Below, in pieces: positions 56,145 to 64,000 of a stretch of 64,000 bases of DNA. The DNA is from Motilibacter rhizosphaerae (GTDB lineage: Bacteria > Actinomycetota > Actinomycetes > Motilibacterales > Motilibacteraceae). The notes below the pieces were generated by a model that saw nothing but the letters and a program-made list of their open reading frames with translations, made no database searches and was not told where the DNA came from. The position numbers and the translations under genes are program-made. Numbering within the stretch: the first letter of the stretch is position 1; every line of letters begins with the position of its first letter. The stretch is from contig NZ_SGXD01000001.1 in NCBI RefSeq assembly GCF_004216915.1, forward strand, positions 1 to 64,000, in the 5' to 3' direction.

Positions 56145-56921
56145 GTGACAGCACCCCTCAGCGACAAGCTGCCCGACGCTGCGAGCGAGAAGGCCGGCGC
56201 CGCCAAGGACGCCGCCGCCACCACCGCAGCGACCGCGAAGGACGAGGCGAGCGGCGTCGCCCAGCAGGCTGCGGCCGCGGGTGGCCAGGTCGCCTCGACC
56301 GCGAAGGACCAGGCCTCGCAGGTCCTCGGCGAGGCCGCCAGCTCGGCCCGCGACCTGCTCGGCGAGGCCAAGGCGCAGGGCTCCACGCAGGCGGTGGCGC
56401 AGAAGGACCGCGCCGTCGGCTCCCTGCGCACCCTCGCCGACGAGCTCCAGTCGATGGTCGACGGCGGTGGCGCCCAGGGCGGCGTCGCCGGCGAGCTCGC
56501 CCGCCAGGCGTCGAGCCGCGCGCACGACATCGCCGGCTGGATCGAGAGCCGCGAGCCCGGCGAGCTGCTCGAGGAGGCCAAGGACTACGCCCGGCGCAAG
56601 CCCGGCACCTTCCTCATCGGCGCCGCGATCGCCGGCGTGCTCGCCGGCCGCCTCACCCGCGGCACCGTCGCGGCCGCGCACCAGGAGAGCAGCACCACGA
56701 CCCCGGGCCGGCACTCCGCCGAGGTCGTGCCGGTGGGCACGACCGACGTCGTCCCCGCCACCGGCGTGCTCCCGACGACGTCGGCCGACTACGCCCCCGA
56801 CACGTACGCCGCGGCGGGCACCGGCACCGGCTACCCGACCAACGGCCTCGCCGACCCGACCCTCGAGTCGCTCGACGTGCGGACCGAGGCGACGGGCATC
56901 GGCTACGGGGGTACGCGATGA
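56145..56921 (+). CDS. Ala-rich helical membrane-associated protein
   Basis: A 258-residue protein. Residues 1-95 are low-complexity Ala/Lys/Asp helices (KAGAAKDAAATTAATAKDEA) like LEA-type proteins. A conserved part follows (AHDIAGWIESREPGELLEEAKDYARRKPGTFLIGAAIAGVLAGRL) with a short hydrophobic segment. The tail is disordered and Thr/Gly-rich. GTG 56145 follows AGGAGGA. It overlaps the holin-family gene by four bases. The trio with the next two genes is a recurrent actinobacterial stress or envelope set; function not established. Confidence 0.75.
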   Translation: MTAPLSDKLPDAASEKAGAAKDAAATTAATAKDEASGVAQQAAAAGGQVASTAKDQASQVLGEAASSARDLLGEAKAQGSTQAVAQKDRAVGSLRTLADELQSMVDGGGAQGGVAGELARQASSRAHDIAGWIESREPGELLEEAKDYARRKPGTFLIGAAIAGVLAGRLTRGTVAAAHQESSTTTPGRHSAEVVPVGTTDVVPATGVLPTTSADYAPDTYAAAGTGTGYPTNGLADPTLESLDVRTEATGIGYGGTR

Positions 56922-57367
56922 CGTCGTACTCCAGCGAGTTCGGCTCCGGCGCGACGAGCCTTGGGGACGACCGCCCCCGCGTCGAGACCACGGAGGGGCC
57001 GACGTCCCTCGGCGCGCTGTTCGGGCAGGTGACCAACGACCTCTCGACGCTCGTGCGCCAGGAGGTCGCCCTCGCCAAGGCGGAGATCAAGCAGGACGCG
57101 AGCCGCGCCGGCAAGGGCGCGGGCATGCTCGGGGGCGCCGGCTTCGCCGGGTACTTCGTGCTGCTGTTCCTCTCCCTCGCGCTCATGTACTGGCTGAACA
57201 ACGCCATGGACACCGGCTGGGCGGCGCTCATCGTCGCCGTCATCTGGGGCGTCGTCGGCGCCGTGCTGGCGGTCGTGGGCAAGTCCCAGCTCGCGCAGCT
57301 CAAGGGCCCGCAGCAGACCGTGGCGACGGCCAAGGAGATCCCCCCGGCGCTCAAGCCGAACAGCTGA
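56918..57367 (+). CDS. Phage-holin-family (PF07332-like) membrane protein
   Basis: A 149-residue protein with an N-terminal soluble helix (LVRQEVALAKAEIKQDASRAGKG) and two membrane segments (GFAGYFVLLFLSLALMYWL and AALIVAVIWGVVGAVLAVV). That architecture is the actinobacterial holin superfamily 3.6 protein, a chromosomal envelope protein and not evidence of a prophage. ATG 56918 overlaps the previous stop (ATGA). Confidence 0.85.
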   Translation: MTSYSSEFGSGATSLGDDRPRVETTEGPTSLGALFGQVTNDLSTLVRQEVALAKAEIKQDASRAGKGAGMLGGAGFAGYFVLLFLSLALMYWLNNAMDTGWAALIVAVIWGVVGAVLAVVGKSQLAQLKGPQQTVATAKEIPPALKPNS

Positions 57368-57392
57368 CCCGCTTCCGTCCGAGGAGAAGACG

Positions 57393-58070
57393 ATGACCAC
57401 CCCCACCAGCAACGACCCGGACGCCATCCGCCGGGACATCGAGCGGACGCGCGCCGAGCTCAGCAGCGACGTCGACCTGCTCGCCGACAAGGTGAGCCCC
57501 TCGTCGATCGCCCACCGCCAGGTGGACAGCGCGCGCTCGCGGCTCACGACCTACAAGGAGGCCGTGATGGGCAAGGCCTCCTCGGCCCGCTCGTCGGTCG
57601 CCTCCGGCACCGGGGCCGTGACCGGCCACGCCGGCGACCTGAAGTCCAGTGCGGGCGACCAGCTCTCCTCCGCAGGGGACGCGCTGCACTCCGCGCCGGG
57701 CGCCGTGCGCCAGCAGGCCGAGGGCAACCCCCTCGCCGCCGGCCTCATCGCGTTCGGCCTGGGATGGCTGGCCTCCTCGCTGCTGCCGGCCTCCGAGAAG
57801 GAGACGCAGCTCGCCGCTGCGGCCAAGGAGAAGGCCACCAGCCCCGAGGTGAAGTCGGCGCTGCAGGACAAGGTGCACGAGGTCCAGGGCGCCCTCCAGG
57901 GCCCGGCGCAGGATGCGCTCGACTCGCTGAAGTCGACCGCGCAGGACGCGGTGGAGACCGTCAAGGGCGAGGCGCAGTCGGCGAAGGTCGACCTCACCGA
58001 CTCCGCCGCGCAGGCCAAGGAGAACATCACCTCCACGGCGCAGGACCAGAAGGCGACGCTCAGCTCCTGA
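57393..58070 (+). CDS. DUF3618 protein
   Basis: A 225-residue protein. The N-terminal DUF3618 motif reads DPDAIRRDIERTRAELSSDVDLLADKVSP, followed by one hydrophobic segment (AAGLIAFGLGWLASSLLPA, about 115-133) and a long Ala/Lys/Gln helical tail typical of coiled or LEA-like proteins. ATG 57393 follows gaggagaag. It ends the three-gene set; a strong terminator follows after 28 bases. Probably envelope-associated; function unknown. Confidence 0.85.
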   Translation: MTTPTSNDPDAIRRDIERTRAELSSDVDLLADKVSPSSIAHRQVDSARSRLTTYKEAVMGKASSARSSVASGTGAVTGHAGDLKSSAGDQLSSAGDALHSAPGAVRQQAEGNPLAAGLIAFGLGWLASSLLPASEKETQLAAAAKEKATSPEVKSALQDKVHEVQGALQGPAQDALDSLKSTAQDAVETVKGEAQSAKVDLTDSAAQAKENITSTAQDQKATLSS

Positions 58071-58098
58071 CGCGACAGCGTCTGTGACGCGTAGGACC

Positions 58099-58138
58099 AC
58101 GACGGCCGCGACTCCCTCCGGGGGGTCGCGGCCGTCGT
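58099..58138 (+). terminator. Terminator after the DUF3618 gene
   Basis: The stem acgacggccgcgac (58099-58112) pairs perfectly with 58125-58138. A T-G wobble and ccc/ggg pairs extend it inward to an apical loop of four bases. It ends the three-gene envelope operon. Confidence 0.88.
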
Positions 58139-58180
58139 ACGTCCGGGAATGGCCCGTGGCAGGCGCGGGTTGCCGCCGGC

Positions 58181-58882
58181 ATGACGACCTACGGACTCAT
58201 CGGCAGCGGCAACATCGGCGGCACGCTCGCGCGGCTCCTCCTCGACGCGGGCCACGAGGTGGTGCTGAGCAACTCCCGCGGCCCGGAGACGCTGAGCGAC
58301 CTGGTCGCCTCCCTCGGCGCCGGCGCCCGTGCGGCGACCGTGGAGGAAGCCGCTGCAGCAGCGGAGATCGCCGTCGTCACCATCCCGCTCAAGGCGGTCG
58401 ACCAGGTGCCCGCAGCCCCGCTCGCCGGCAAGGTCGTCATCGACACCTGCAACTACTACCCGCAGCGCGACGGGCAGATCGCCGAGCTCGACGACGAGAG
58501 CACGACGACGTCGGAGCTCGTCCAGCGCCAGCTGCCGGACGCCAAGGTCGTCAAGGCGTTCAACAACATCTACTTCGAGCACCTGCGCACCCAGGGCCAG
58601 CCGCACGGCACTCCAGGGCGCCGCGCCCTCCCCGTCGCAGGTGACGACGCCGCCGCGAAGGCGACCGTCATCGCGCTGCTCGACAGCATCGGGTTCGACG
58701 CCGTCGACGCGGGCCCCCTCACCGAGGGGTGGCGCTGGCAGCGCGACACCCTGGCGTACGTCGTGCCGGCACCCGAGGCGGAGCTGCGCGACCTGCTGGC
58801 GCGCGCCAAGCGCTACCGGGACCAGACGCCGGAGGACGTGGCGGAGGTCCAGGAGCAGATCAGGCGCGCGTTCGGCGGCTGA
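58181..58882 (+). CDS. NAD(P)-binding F420-reductase-family protein
   Basis: A 233-residue protein. The dinucleotide loop YGLIGSGNIGGTLARLLLDAGHEVVLSNSRG is at the N-terminus, then IAVVTIPLKAV and KAFNNIYFEHL. It resembles NADPH:F420 oxidoreductase-type proteins (Fno/NpdG, PF03807). Whether it uses F420 cannot be read from the sequence, since many homologues are annotated only as NAD(P)-binding. ATG 58181 is clear. It is a single gene between a terminator and the DUF3445 gene. Confidence 0.85.
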   Translation: MTTYGLIGSGNIGGTLARLLLDAGHEVVLSNSRGPETLSDLVASLGAGARAATVEEAAAAAEIAVVTIPLKAVDQVPAAPLAGKVVIDTCNYYPQRDGQIAELDDESTTTSELVQRQLPDAKVVKAFNNIYFEHLRTQGQPHGTPGRRALPVAGDDAAAKATVIALLDSIGFDAVDAGPLTEGWRWQRDTLAYVVPAPEAELRDLLARAKRYRDQTPEDVAEVQEQIRRAFGG

Positions 58883-58903
58883 GCCACGCCGTACGGTGGG
58901 GTG

Positions 58904-59731
58904 GTGCTCCCGCGCCACCTGCCCTTCACCGACGGGCCGCAGCGGCTGCGCGTCGGGACTCGCACCCTGGCCGAGGGGGACTGGCTGGAGGGCGGCGCCG
59001 ACGTGGCCGCCCAGTTGCGGGAGAAGGCGCGGCTGCTGAGGGAGTCCCGCGAGGCGGTCCTGCAGGAGCTCCCGGGCTCGGAGGGGGCCTGCGCCGAGCT
59101 GCTGCGGGTCGTCGAGGGCGCGGTCGGAGCCGAGGCTCCGGCCGCCTCGTCCCCGCTCGAGGCGGCCGCGCTGCTGGTCGCGGAGGACCTCTGCGTCCAC
59201 CTGCCCGGCCCCGACGGCCGACTGCGGCTCGCCGCCGCCTGCGTCTGCTTCCCGTCGCGCTGGGTGCTCGCGGAGAAGATGGGCCAGCCGGTCGCGGGGA
59301 TCCACGACCCCGTCCCCGGCTATGCCGACGCGATCGGCCGGCCCGTCGACCAGCTGATGGAGAGGCTGCCCCACGACCGCCTGCTGTGGCGGCTCGGCGG
59401 CAGCATCCTCGACGACCCCGCCCTCTTCCAGCCACGGCGCGCGACGCTCTCACCAGCACGCGTGCCGGACGACGTGTGGCTGCGCGTCGAGCGGCAGACG
59501 CTGCGCCGGCTGCCGGAGTCGGGCGCCGTCGTGTTCACCATCCGCACCTTCGTGGACCCGCTGTCCTGCTTGACGTCCTCGCCCGCGGCCTGTGCCGACG
59601 CGGCAGCCTGGGTTCGCGGCCTGACGCCGGAGATGACGGCGTACAAGTCGCTCGAGGGCATGCGCGAGCCGCTGCTCGCATGGCTCGACGAGCAGGCCCT
59701 CACCGCCTCCGGGCCACCTGCAGCAGGTTGA
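58904..59731 (+). CDS. DUF3445 haem-dependent oxidative N-demethylase-like protein
   Basis: A 275-residue protein. CVCFPSRWVLAEKMGQPVAGIHDPVPGY (about 117-144) and the C-terminal RVERQTLRRLPESGAVVFTIRTFVDPL are the DUF3445 hallmarks. The family includes a haem-based enzyme that oxidatively demethylates dimethylamine. The substrate here is unknown. A TACGGT box just upstream suggests a leaderless transcript from GTG 58904 (58901 is also possible). Its end overlaps the converging methyltransferase by 32 bases. Confidence 0.85.
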   Translation: MLPRHLPFTDGPQRLRVGTRTLAEGDWLEGGADVAAQLREKARLLRESREAVLQELPGSEGACAELLRVVEGAVGAEAPAASSPLEAAALLVAEDLCVHLPGPDGRLRLAAACVCFPSRWVLAEKMGQPVAGIHDPVPGYADAIGRPVDQLMERLPHDRLLWRLGGSILDDPALFQPRRATLSPARVPDDVWLRVERQTLRRLPESGAVVFTIRTFVDPLSCLTSSPAACADAAAWVRGLTPEMTAYKSLEGMREPLLAWLDEQALTASGPPAAG

Positions 59732-60500
59732 GGTAGTGCTTGCGCACCAGACCTTCGGGTCTGGCGGCGATGCGCTGGCGGATCCCCGCGAAGAGGCGCT
59801 CCCGCTGCTCAGGGCTGGCGGCGATGTGCCCGGAGTACGTCTCCAGCACCGCGACGTACGCGTCGGCCGTGTAGTCCACGCCCTGGACGTAGCGCCGGAC
59901 CACCGGTTCGTCGAAGGACGTGCTGCTGCGCAGGGCTTCCTGCTGCGGCGGCTCGATCGAGTCCGGGGGCTGGGGGCCGCCCTTGCCGTCGCCGAGCCCG
60001 ACCTCGTCGTAGAGCTCCTCGACGTCCCGGAAGAACAGGTCGCCGTCGGCGGGGAGGACGTGCTCCGTCGCGATGACAGCGAGGCTGCCGCCGGGCCGGA
60101 GCAGCGTCGCCGCCCGCCCGTACGCCGTGGCAGGGTCGAGCCAGTGCCAGGCCGTCGCCGCGACCACGAGGTCGACCGGCTCGTCGGGCTCGTCCTCCTC
60201 GAAGGTGGCCTCGACGACCTCGAGGGCCGGGTGGTCGCCGAGGTTGCGGCGCAGCACCGCGGCGAGCGCCGGGCCCGGCTCCAGGGCGCGCACCCGCCAC
60301 CCCCGGGCCAGCAGGCCGCGCGTGGCCTGGCCCGTCCCCGCGCCGATCTCGAGGACGCGGGAGCCAGGCCCCAGACCGGCGATCCCCGCGAGATCGGCGA
60401 AGAGGGCGTCGGGGTAGCCGGGGCGGGCCGCGTCGTAGCCCTCCGCCATGGTGTCGAAGGTGGCCGCGAGGCCGCTCAGGCGCACGCCCCCATCCTGCAC
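59700..60500 (-). CDS. Class I SAM-dependent methyltransferase
   Basis: A 266-residue methyltransferase of the Methyltransf_11/25 type. AATFDTMAEGYDAARPGYP precedes motif I VLEIGAGTGQATRGLL, then VVAATAWHWLDPATAY (motif post-II) and LLRPGGSLAVIATEHV. Close relatives act on small or lipid substrates, but the target is not known. ATG 60500 is used; GTG 60485 is in frame. It faces the DUF3445 gene tail to tail. Confidence 0.9.
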   Translation of the reverse strand: MQDGGVRLSGLAATFDTMAEGYDAARPGYPDALFADLAGIAGLGPGSRVLEIGAGTGQATRGLLARGWRVRALEPGPALAAVLRRNLGDHPALEVVEATFEEDEPDEPVDLVVAATAWHWLDPATAYGRAATLLRPGGSLAVIATEHVLPADGDLFFRDVEELYDEVGLGDGKGGPQPPDSIEPPQQEALRSSTSFDEPVVRRYVQGVDYTADAYVAVLETYSGHIAASPEQRERLFAGIRQRIAARPEGLVRKHYLNLLQVARRR

Positions 60501-60599
60501 CTTTCCTCGCGCCCCGCCGGCACCCCTCGGGGCTCGTCTCCCTTGCTGCCGCGCAGCATCTCCTCGACGACGTCACCGCGTCGTACGGCAGTGTGACCG

Positions 60600-60648
60600 T
60601 TGACACGGGCAACCGAAGCGGACTACGGTCCCGCTCGAAAACGATTTC
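60600..60648 (+). promoter_or_regulatory. Sigma70-type promoter with LacI-family operator
   Basis: TTGACA (60600-60605), 18-base spacer, TACGGT (60624-60629), then gaaaacgatttc at 60637-60648, a CG-centred palindrome of LacI-family type lying over the expected transcription start. It predicts carbohydrate-responsive repression of the secreted hydrolase gene downstream. The regulator is not in the window. Confidence 0.7.
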
Positions 60649-60699
60649 CCGTCGACCGCGGCGACGGGCACCGCTGGAGATCTCACAGACGAGGTGACC

Positions 60700-61902
60700 A
60701 TGCAGGAGCATCAGTCCGCCCACTCCCCGCTCGCCGCGCCGCCCTCGGGCGTCTTGCGCCGGGCCTTCCTCAAGACCGGCGCCGCCGCAGCAGCGGGAGT
60801 CGGGCTCGGTCTCGGCGTCGCCTCCCCGGCCTACGCCCGCACCACGACCCGCCCGGGCATCCAGCCCTTCGGACCGGTGACCATCACCGACAGCCAGGGC
60901 GCGTCCTACGCGCGCGGCCTGCGGCTCAGCGAGGCCCTCCCCGGGCAGAGCGGCACCACGCGGACCACGCTGGCGACGTACCAGCAGTTCGCGTTCGGCA
61001 AGCCCGGCGGCTTCCAGATCTACCGCAGCGACGACGACGGTCGTACCTGGGCGCCCTGGGGCACCGTGGGTGCCGGCGCTGGACGCGTGTGGCTGCAGCC
61101 GTTCCTCTACGAGCTGCCCCGGCCCTTCGCCGGCCTGCCGCAGGGCGCCATCCTCGCCGCGGGGAACTCCCTGGACTTCTCCAGCACGAAGATCGTGCTC
61201 TACGCGAGCACGGACCACGGCAAGACGTTCACCTACCTGAGCACGGTCGCGGTGGGCGGCGCCCCCAACCCCACCAACGGGTTCACCCCGGTGTGGGAGC
61301 CGTTCCTGCTGCTCAACCACGACCGGCTCGTCTGCTACTACTCGGACCAGCGCGACCCGCTGTACGGGCAGAAGCTCGCCCACCAGACCAGCACCGACCT
61401 CGTGACCTGGGGCCCGGTCGTCAACGACGCAGTGGGCGACGCGTACGCGAACCGCCCTGGCATGACCACGATCGCGCGGATCGCGCACCACAAGTGGATC
61501 ATGACCTACGAGTACGGCGTGAGCGACACGTACTACCCCGTGCGCTACAAGATCGCGAGCGATCCCGAGGAGTTCGGCGACGCGCCCTCGATCGCCCTGG
61601 TCGACCAGGACGGCTACGCGCCGTCGTCCGCGCCGTACGTCTCCTGGGCTGACTTCGGCGGTCCCGACGGCACGATCATCGTCAGCGCCAACAGCGACGC
61701 GGACTTCTTCCTCAACAAGGCCGGCGGCGACCCGGGCGCGTGGACTCGGCTGAGCACGCCGATGCCGCGCAGCTACAGCAGGTTCTCGGCTCCGATCGAG
61801 AGCCCCGGTTCTCTCCGGCGGACCGGTTCGGTGCTGGTGATCAGTGGTGCGCCGTACGGCGCCAGTGCACCCATCCAGGCCGGCGTCATCCAGCTGCCGT
61901 AG
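60700..61902 (+). CDS. Tat-exported sialidase-fold hydrolase, GH93-like
   Basis: A 400-residue secreted protein. The twin-arginine signal RRAFLKTGAAAAAG (about 22-35) ends near SPAYA. Six-bladed propeller features include Asp boxes SDDDGRTWAPW and STDHGKTF. The segments VWEPFLLLNHDRLVCYYSDQ and RPGMTTIARI...MTYEYG resemble GH93 exo-arabinanases, whose two catalytic Glu lie in such positions. Degradation of plant arabinan is thus the best guess; other sialidase-fold hydrolases remain possible. ATG 60700 follows GAGG. A LacI-type operator precedes it. Confidence 0.8.
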   Translation: MQEHQSAHSPLAAPPSGVLRRAFLKTGAAAAAGVGLGLGVASPAYARTTTRPGIQPFGPVTITDSQGASYARGLRLSEALPGQSGTTRTTLATYQQFAFGKPGGFQIYRSDDDGRTWAPWGTVGAGAGRVWLQPFLYELPRPFAGLPQGAILAAGNSLDFSSTKIVLYASTDHGKTFTYLSTVAVGGAPNPTNGFTPVWEPFLLLNHDRLVCYYSDQRDPLYGQKLAHQTSTDLVTWGPVVNDAVGDAYANRPGMTTIARIAHHKWIMTYEYGVSDTYYPVRYKIASDPEEFGDAPSIALVDQDGYAPSSAPYVSWADFGGPDGTIIVSANSDADFFLNKAGGDPGAWTRLSTPMPRSYSRFSAPIESPGSLRRTGSVLVISGAPYGASAPIQAGVIQLP

Positions 61903-61987
61903 GCCGGGCCCGTAGGGGTGTGCGGGGAGGGGATCCCGCACGCCCCCACGGGCGTCTCTGCCGGAAGAACCTGCTCAGCAGCAGGCA

Positions 61988-62626
61988 CTAGGACGCCGGC
62001 AGCAGCACCCGGCTGATCCCGTGCGCGATCTGCAGGTTGCCGGCGTTGATGTCCGGCACCGCCACCTTGGCGTCGCGGGTGACCGGGCTCGTGTCGATGA
62101 TCCGGATCGGGCCGCCCACGTGGACGGTGAGCGTCGCCCCAGCCGCCGTGGTGAGGACCGCCCCGTCGGAGGCCGCCGCCGTCTTCGCGTCGATCGTCGC
62201 GCCCGGCACGACGTGGTAGAGCAGCACGCGCTCGACGGTGTCGATGCCCAGGGACTCGATGGCGGCGAGGTTGCCCTGCTCGGTCTTGACGCCCTTGCCG
62301 GTCAGCGTGCTGACCAGGTCCTCGAAAGCCCTGTCATCAGGCAGGAACGCCGTCAGCGGTTTGGTCCCGTCGGTCAGCACCGAGACCGGGCTGTCCGGCT
62401 TGGCGGCGAGCACGGCGAGGACCGCACCCGTGAGGATGTCGTAGTCGTGGTCGTTGCGGTCGTAGCTCGGCCCACCGCTGGCGAGCAGGACCGACGCGAG
62501 GGACGCGGTCCCTGGCTCGGCCGCCGAGGCCGTCGGCGCGGCGAGCAGACCCGCCCCGGTCAGGGCTGCGGCGACTCCCACCACGGCGGAGACGGTGCGC
62601 GAGGACGTACGGGTTCCACGGTGCAT
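61988..62626 (-). CDS. Secreted fasciclin-domain protein
   Basis: A 212-residue exported protein. The signal peptide (residues 1-34, ending SASAAEP) is followed by one fasciclin (FAS1) domain: LTAFLPDDRAFEDLVSTL (H1-type motif), then VERVLLYHVVPGATI (H2/YH motif) and VPDINAGNLQIAHGISRVLLP at the end. FAS1 domains mediate adhesion or binding at the cell surface. ATG 62626 follows aaggatc. There is no lipobox or anchor. Confidence 0.9.
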   Translation of the reverse strand: MHRGTRTSSRTVSAVVGVAAALTGAGLLAAPTASAAEPGTASLASVLLASGGPSYDRNDHDYDILTGAVLAVLAAKPDSPVSVLTDGTKPLTAFLPDDRAFEDLVSTLTGKGVKTEQGNLAAIESLGIDTVERVLLYHVVPGATIDAKTAAASDGAVLTTAAGATLTVHVGGPIRIIDTSPVTRDAKVAVPDINAGNLQIAHGISRVLLPAS

Positions 62627-62968
62627 GGCTGATCCTTCGCTCGACGATGAGGAGCAGGAGTGCCGGCCGGCGACGTAGAACCTATTGCCAGGACAACGGT
62701 TCCGCACGTCGAGATGCTGGGAGAACACTGAGTCCGCCTGTTGCTGCAGGTCGGAGGGCCGAGGGTTTCTGGACCATCGTCCCGCTCACGCGTTCCCACT
62801 CAAGTGCTTCGAGCCCGGCGACGAGAGCCACCGCGACTGGTGGATCCCGGCACTCCATCCGTTTCGGGGTACGAGCCGCGGCGCGGCGACACCGCGACTT
62901 CCTGGTCGGACGCGCGCAGCCACGAGTCCCCAAGAATTGCCTCGTGAACAGCCCTTTCTCCCTTGCTA
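62627..62968. other. Gene-free interval before the last gene
   Basis: About 340 bases between divergent fasciclin and DUF222 genes. Apart from promoter sequence near each end I see nothing I can name; it has a lower GC content than its surroundings and no repeat or RNA-like structure. Confidence 0.5.
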
Positions 62969-62991
62969 TCGAACATGTGTTCGAATAGTAT
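62969..62991 (+). promoter_or_regulatory. SOS (LexA) box and -10 element
   Basis: TCGAACATGTGTTCGA at 62969-62984 is a perfect palindrome that matches the mycobacterial/Gram-positive LexA operator (GAAC-n4-GTTC). TAGTAT (62986-62991) follows as a -10, seven bases before the ATG at 62998. The operator thus covers the promoter of the DUF222 gene, which should be damage-inducible and leaderless. Confidence 0.92.
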
Positions 62992-62997
62992 GGACGT

Positions 62998-64000
62998 ATG
63001 GATGTCCGAGCTGCGAGACTGGTGGAGCAGGCCCGTGCCTGCCTCGCCGAGCTCGCTGCGCTCGAACTCTCGGTGGTGCCTGCGGCGGAGCTGGGCTCGC
63101 TGCTCAAGGAGCTGCACGCGACCCGCGCTGTGCTCGACGCGGCGGACGCGAAGGTGCTGGAGGCGTTCGACTCCCGGCAGGCGTACCGGGCGGACTTCGC
63201 GGTGACGTCGGCGTCCTGGCTGCGGCACCACACCCGCGTAGGCGAGGCGGACGCGAGGTCTCGGGTACGCGTCGCCCGGGCGTTGCGCTCCCTGCCGCTC
63301 GCCGCGGACGCACTGGCCGGAGGCGAGGTGTCGTGGCAGCACGTCCGCCGCATCGCGCCCGTGGTCGGCTACCTCGCCGACACCCCGGACGAGCTGCCGC
63401 GCTTGGAGAAGACGCTGGTGGACTTCGCCCGGGACAACACCCCCGACGACCTCACCCGCCTCGTCCAAGCAGCGGCCGAGGCCGCCGGGGTCGGGGAGTC
63501 TGCGGCGGAGCGGGAGCAGCGCCGCCTCGCCCAGCGCTCCTTCACTACGACGAGGACGCTGGACGGGTGGCGGCACGTCACGGGCCTGCTCGCCCCCGAG
63601 CTCGGGGACCTGCTGGAGCAGGTCCTCACCGGCCTCGCCACGCCGGTGCCGGGGATCGACGGCGCCCCCGACGACAGGACAGCGGCGCAGCGCCGGCACG
63701 ACGCGTTGGCTGACGCGATCGGCATGGTCGCCGACCTCGACACCGTCCCCGAGGTCAACGGCTCCCGCCCGCGGCTCACCCTCGTCGCCGACATCGCGAC
63801 CCTCCGCGGCGACGACCCCGCATGGGCCGCCCGCTCGCCGCTCGCCTCGGTCCTCACGCGCTCACTCGGCCCACGAGCGCTGGAGCTGCTCACCTGCGAC
63901 GCGGTCATCACCCCGCTGCTCACCAGCGAGCTGGGAGTCCCCCTCGCCGAGGGCCGCGCCAAGCGCTTCGCGACGAACGCGCAGCTGAGAGCGCTCAAGG
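62998..64000 (+). CDS. DUF222 protein (13E12 family), cut by the window end
   Basis: At least 334 residues, open to the window edge. MDVRAARLVEQARACLAEL starts a helical DUF222 domain, continuing with SASWLRHHTRVGEADARSRV and LRSLPLAADALAGGEVSWQHV. The frame ends at NAQLRALK, just where the HNH nuclease domain of the family would begin, so that domain presumably lies beyond the window. ATG 62998 is chosen over ATG 62990 because it keeps the long frame. It differs clearly from the copy at 36.4 kb and carries an SOS box. Confidence 0.9.
   Translation, partial: MDVRAARLVEQARACLAELAALELSVVPAAELGSLLKELHATRAVLDAADAKVLEAFDSRQAYRADFAVTSASWLRHHTRVGEADARSRVRVARALRSLPLAADALAGGEVSWQHVRRIAPVVGYLADTPDELPRLEKTLVDFARDNTPDDLTRLVQAAAEAAGVGESAAEREQRRLAQRSFTTTRTLDGWRHVTGLLAPELGDLLEQVLTGLATPVPGIDGAPDDRTAAQRRHDALADAIGMVADLDTVPEVNGSRPRLTLVADIATLRGDDPAWAARSPLASVLTRSLGPRALELLTCDAVITPLLTSELGVPLAEGRAKRFATNAQLRALK

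Noticed and set aside
56918-57367. Prophage holin
   Set aside because: The holin-like protein belongs to a chromosomal actinobacterial family paired with DUF3618; no lysin or phage structural genes are nearby.

Overview
The window is about 74% G+C by eye. It has many GTG starts, tight ATGA/GTGA overlaps, mycothiol synthase (MshD), GlnR, GlnR/Pho/LexA-type operators and DUF222-HNH genes. This points to a chromosomal segment of a high-GC actinobacterium; genus and species cannot be fixed from the sequence. No plasmid, prophage or insertion sequence is visible.

Bases 1-7,800 carry a sulfur/CO2 block (sseC-like, a CysA2-type sulfurtransferase, beta-carbonic anhydrase), an LmeA-like lipid-binding protein, a MoaD/ThiS-like protein, a hydrolase, the global nitrogen regulator glnR, a secreted 5'-nucleotidase and mshD. 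From memory, the order sseC-cysA2-lmeA-glnR-mshD-pst is an old actinobacterial synteny block (M. tuberculosis Rv0814c-Rv0820; S. coelicolor around SCO4139-SCO4164).

Bases 7,706-17,222 interrupt that block with a nine-gene minus-strand operon in which every junction is a 4-base ATGA/GTGA overlap. In order of transcription it encodes an inositol-3-phosphate synthase, an HD-like protein, a methyltransferase, a Gfo/Idh/MocA oxidoreductase, a zinc-ribbon metallo-beta-lactamase-fold protein, a TIM-barrel isomerase, a YcaO enzyme, a GT4 glycosyltransferase and a PIG-L deacetylase. I do not recognise it as a described pathway. It looks like a biosynthetic system for a modified inositol-sugar, and it is the best candidate here for something new.

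Bases 17,393-26,673 are the phosphate block: ppk, CYTH-CHAD, a MutT1-like Nudix/phosphatase and pstSCAB with clear PHO boxes. Bases 26,686-31,513 encode an APC permease, a ROK kinase and a SIS-domain protein under a divergent ROK regulator, which fits uptake of a glycated amine or amino sugar. Bases 31,564-33,167 hold small genes, a DUF429 gene and tRNA-Lys. Bases 33,303-36,340 are a type VII secretion-like effector/chaperone operon. Bases 36,362-42,000 hold a DUF222-HNH gene, a HerA-like ATPase, an AlkZ-like protein and a GAF-EAL phosphodiesterase.

Bases 41,944-47,021 are nitrogen metabolism: agmatinase-tdh-kbl on the minus strand and amt-glnK on the plus strand. A GlnR box lies upstream of amt, tying this block to glnR at 4.3 kb. 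Bases 48,267-56,006 carry an AlkZ paralogue, purSQL, a membrane protein, galE and purC. Bases 56,145-58,070 hold an envelope-stress-type trio (hypothetical, holin family, DUF3618). The rest encodes an F420-reductase-like protein, a DUF3445 haem demethylase, a methyltransferase, a Tat-exported GH93-like hydrolase, a fasciclin protein and a DUF222 gene that runs off the window behind a perfect SOS box. A family of dispersed palindromes built on tgcatgatcacg sits in several gene gaps.
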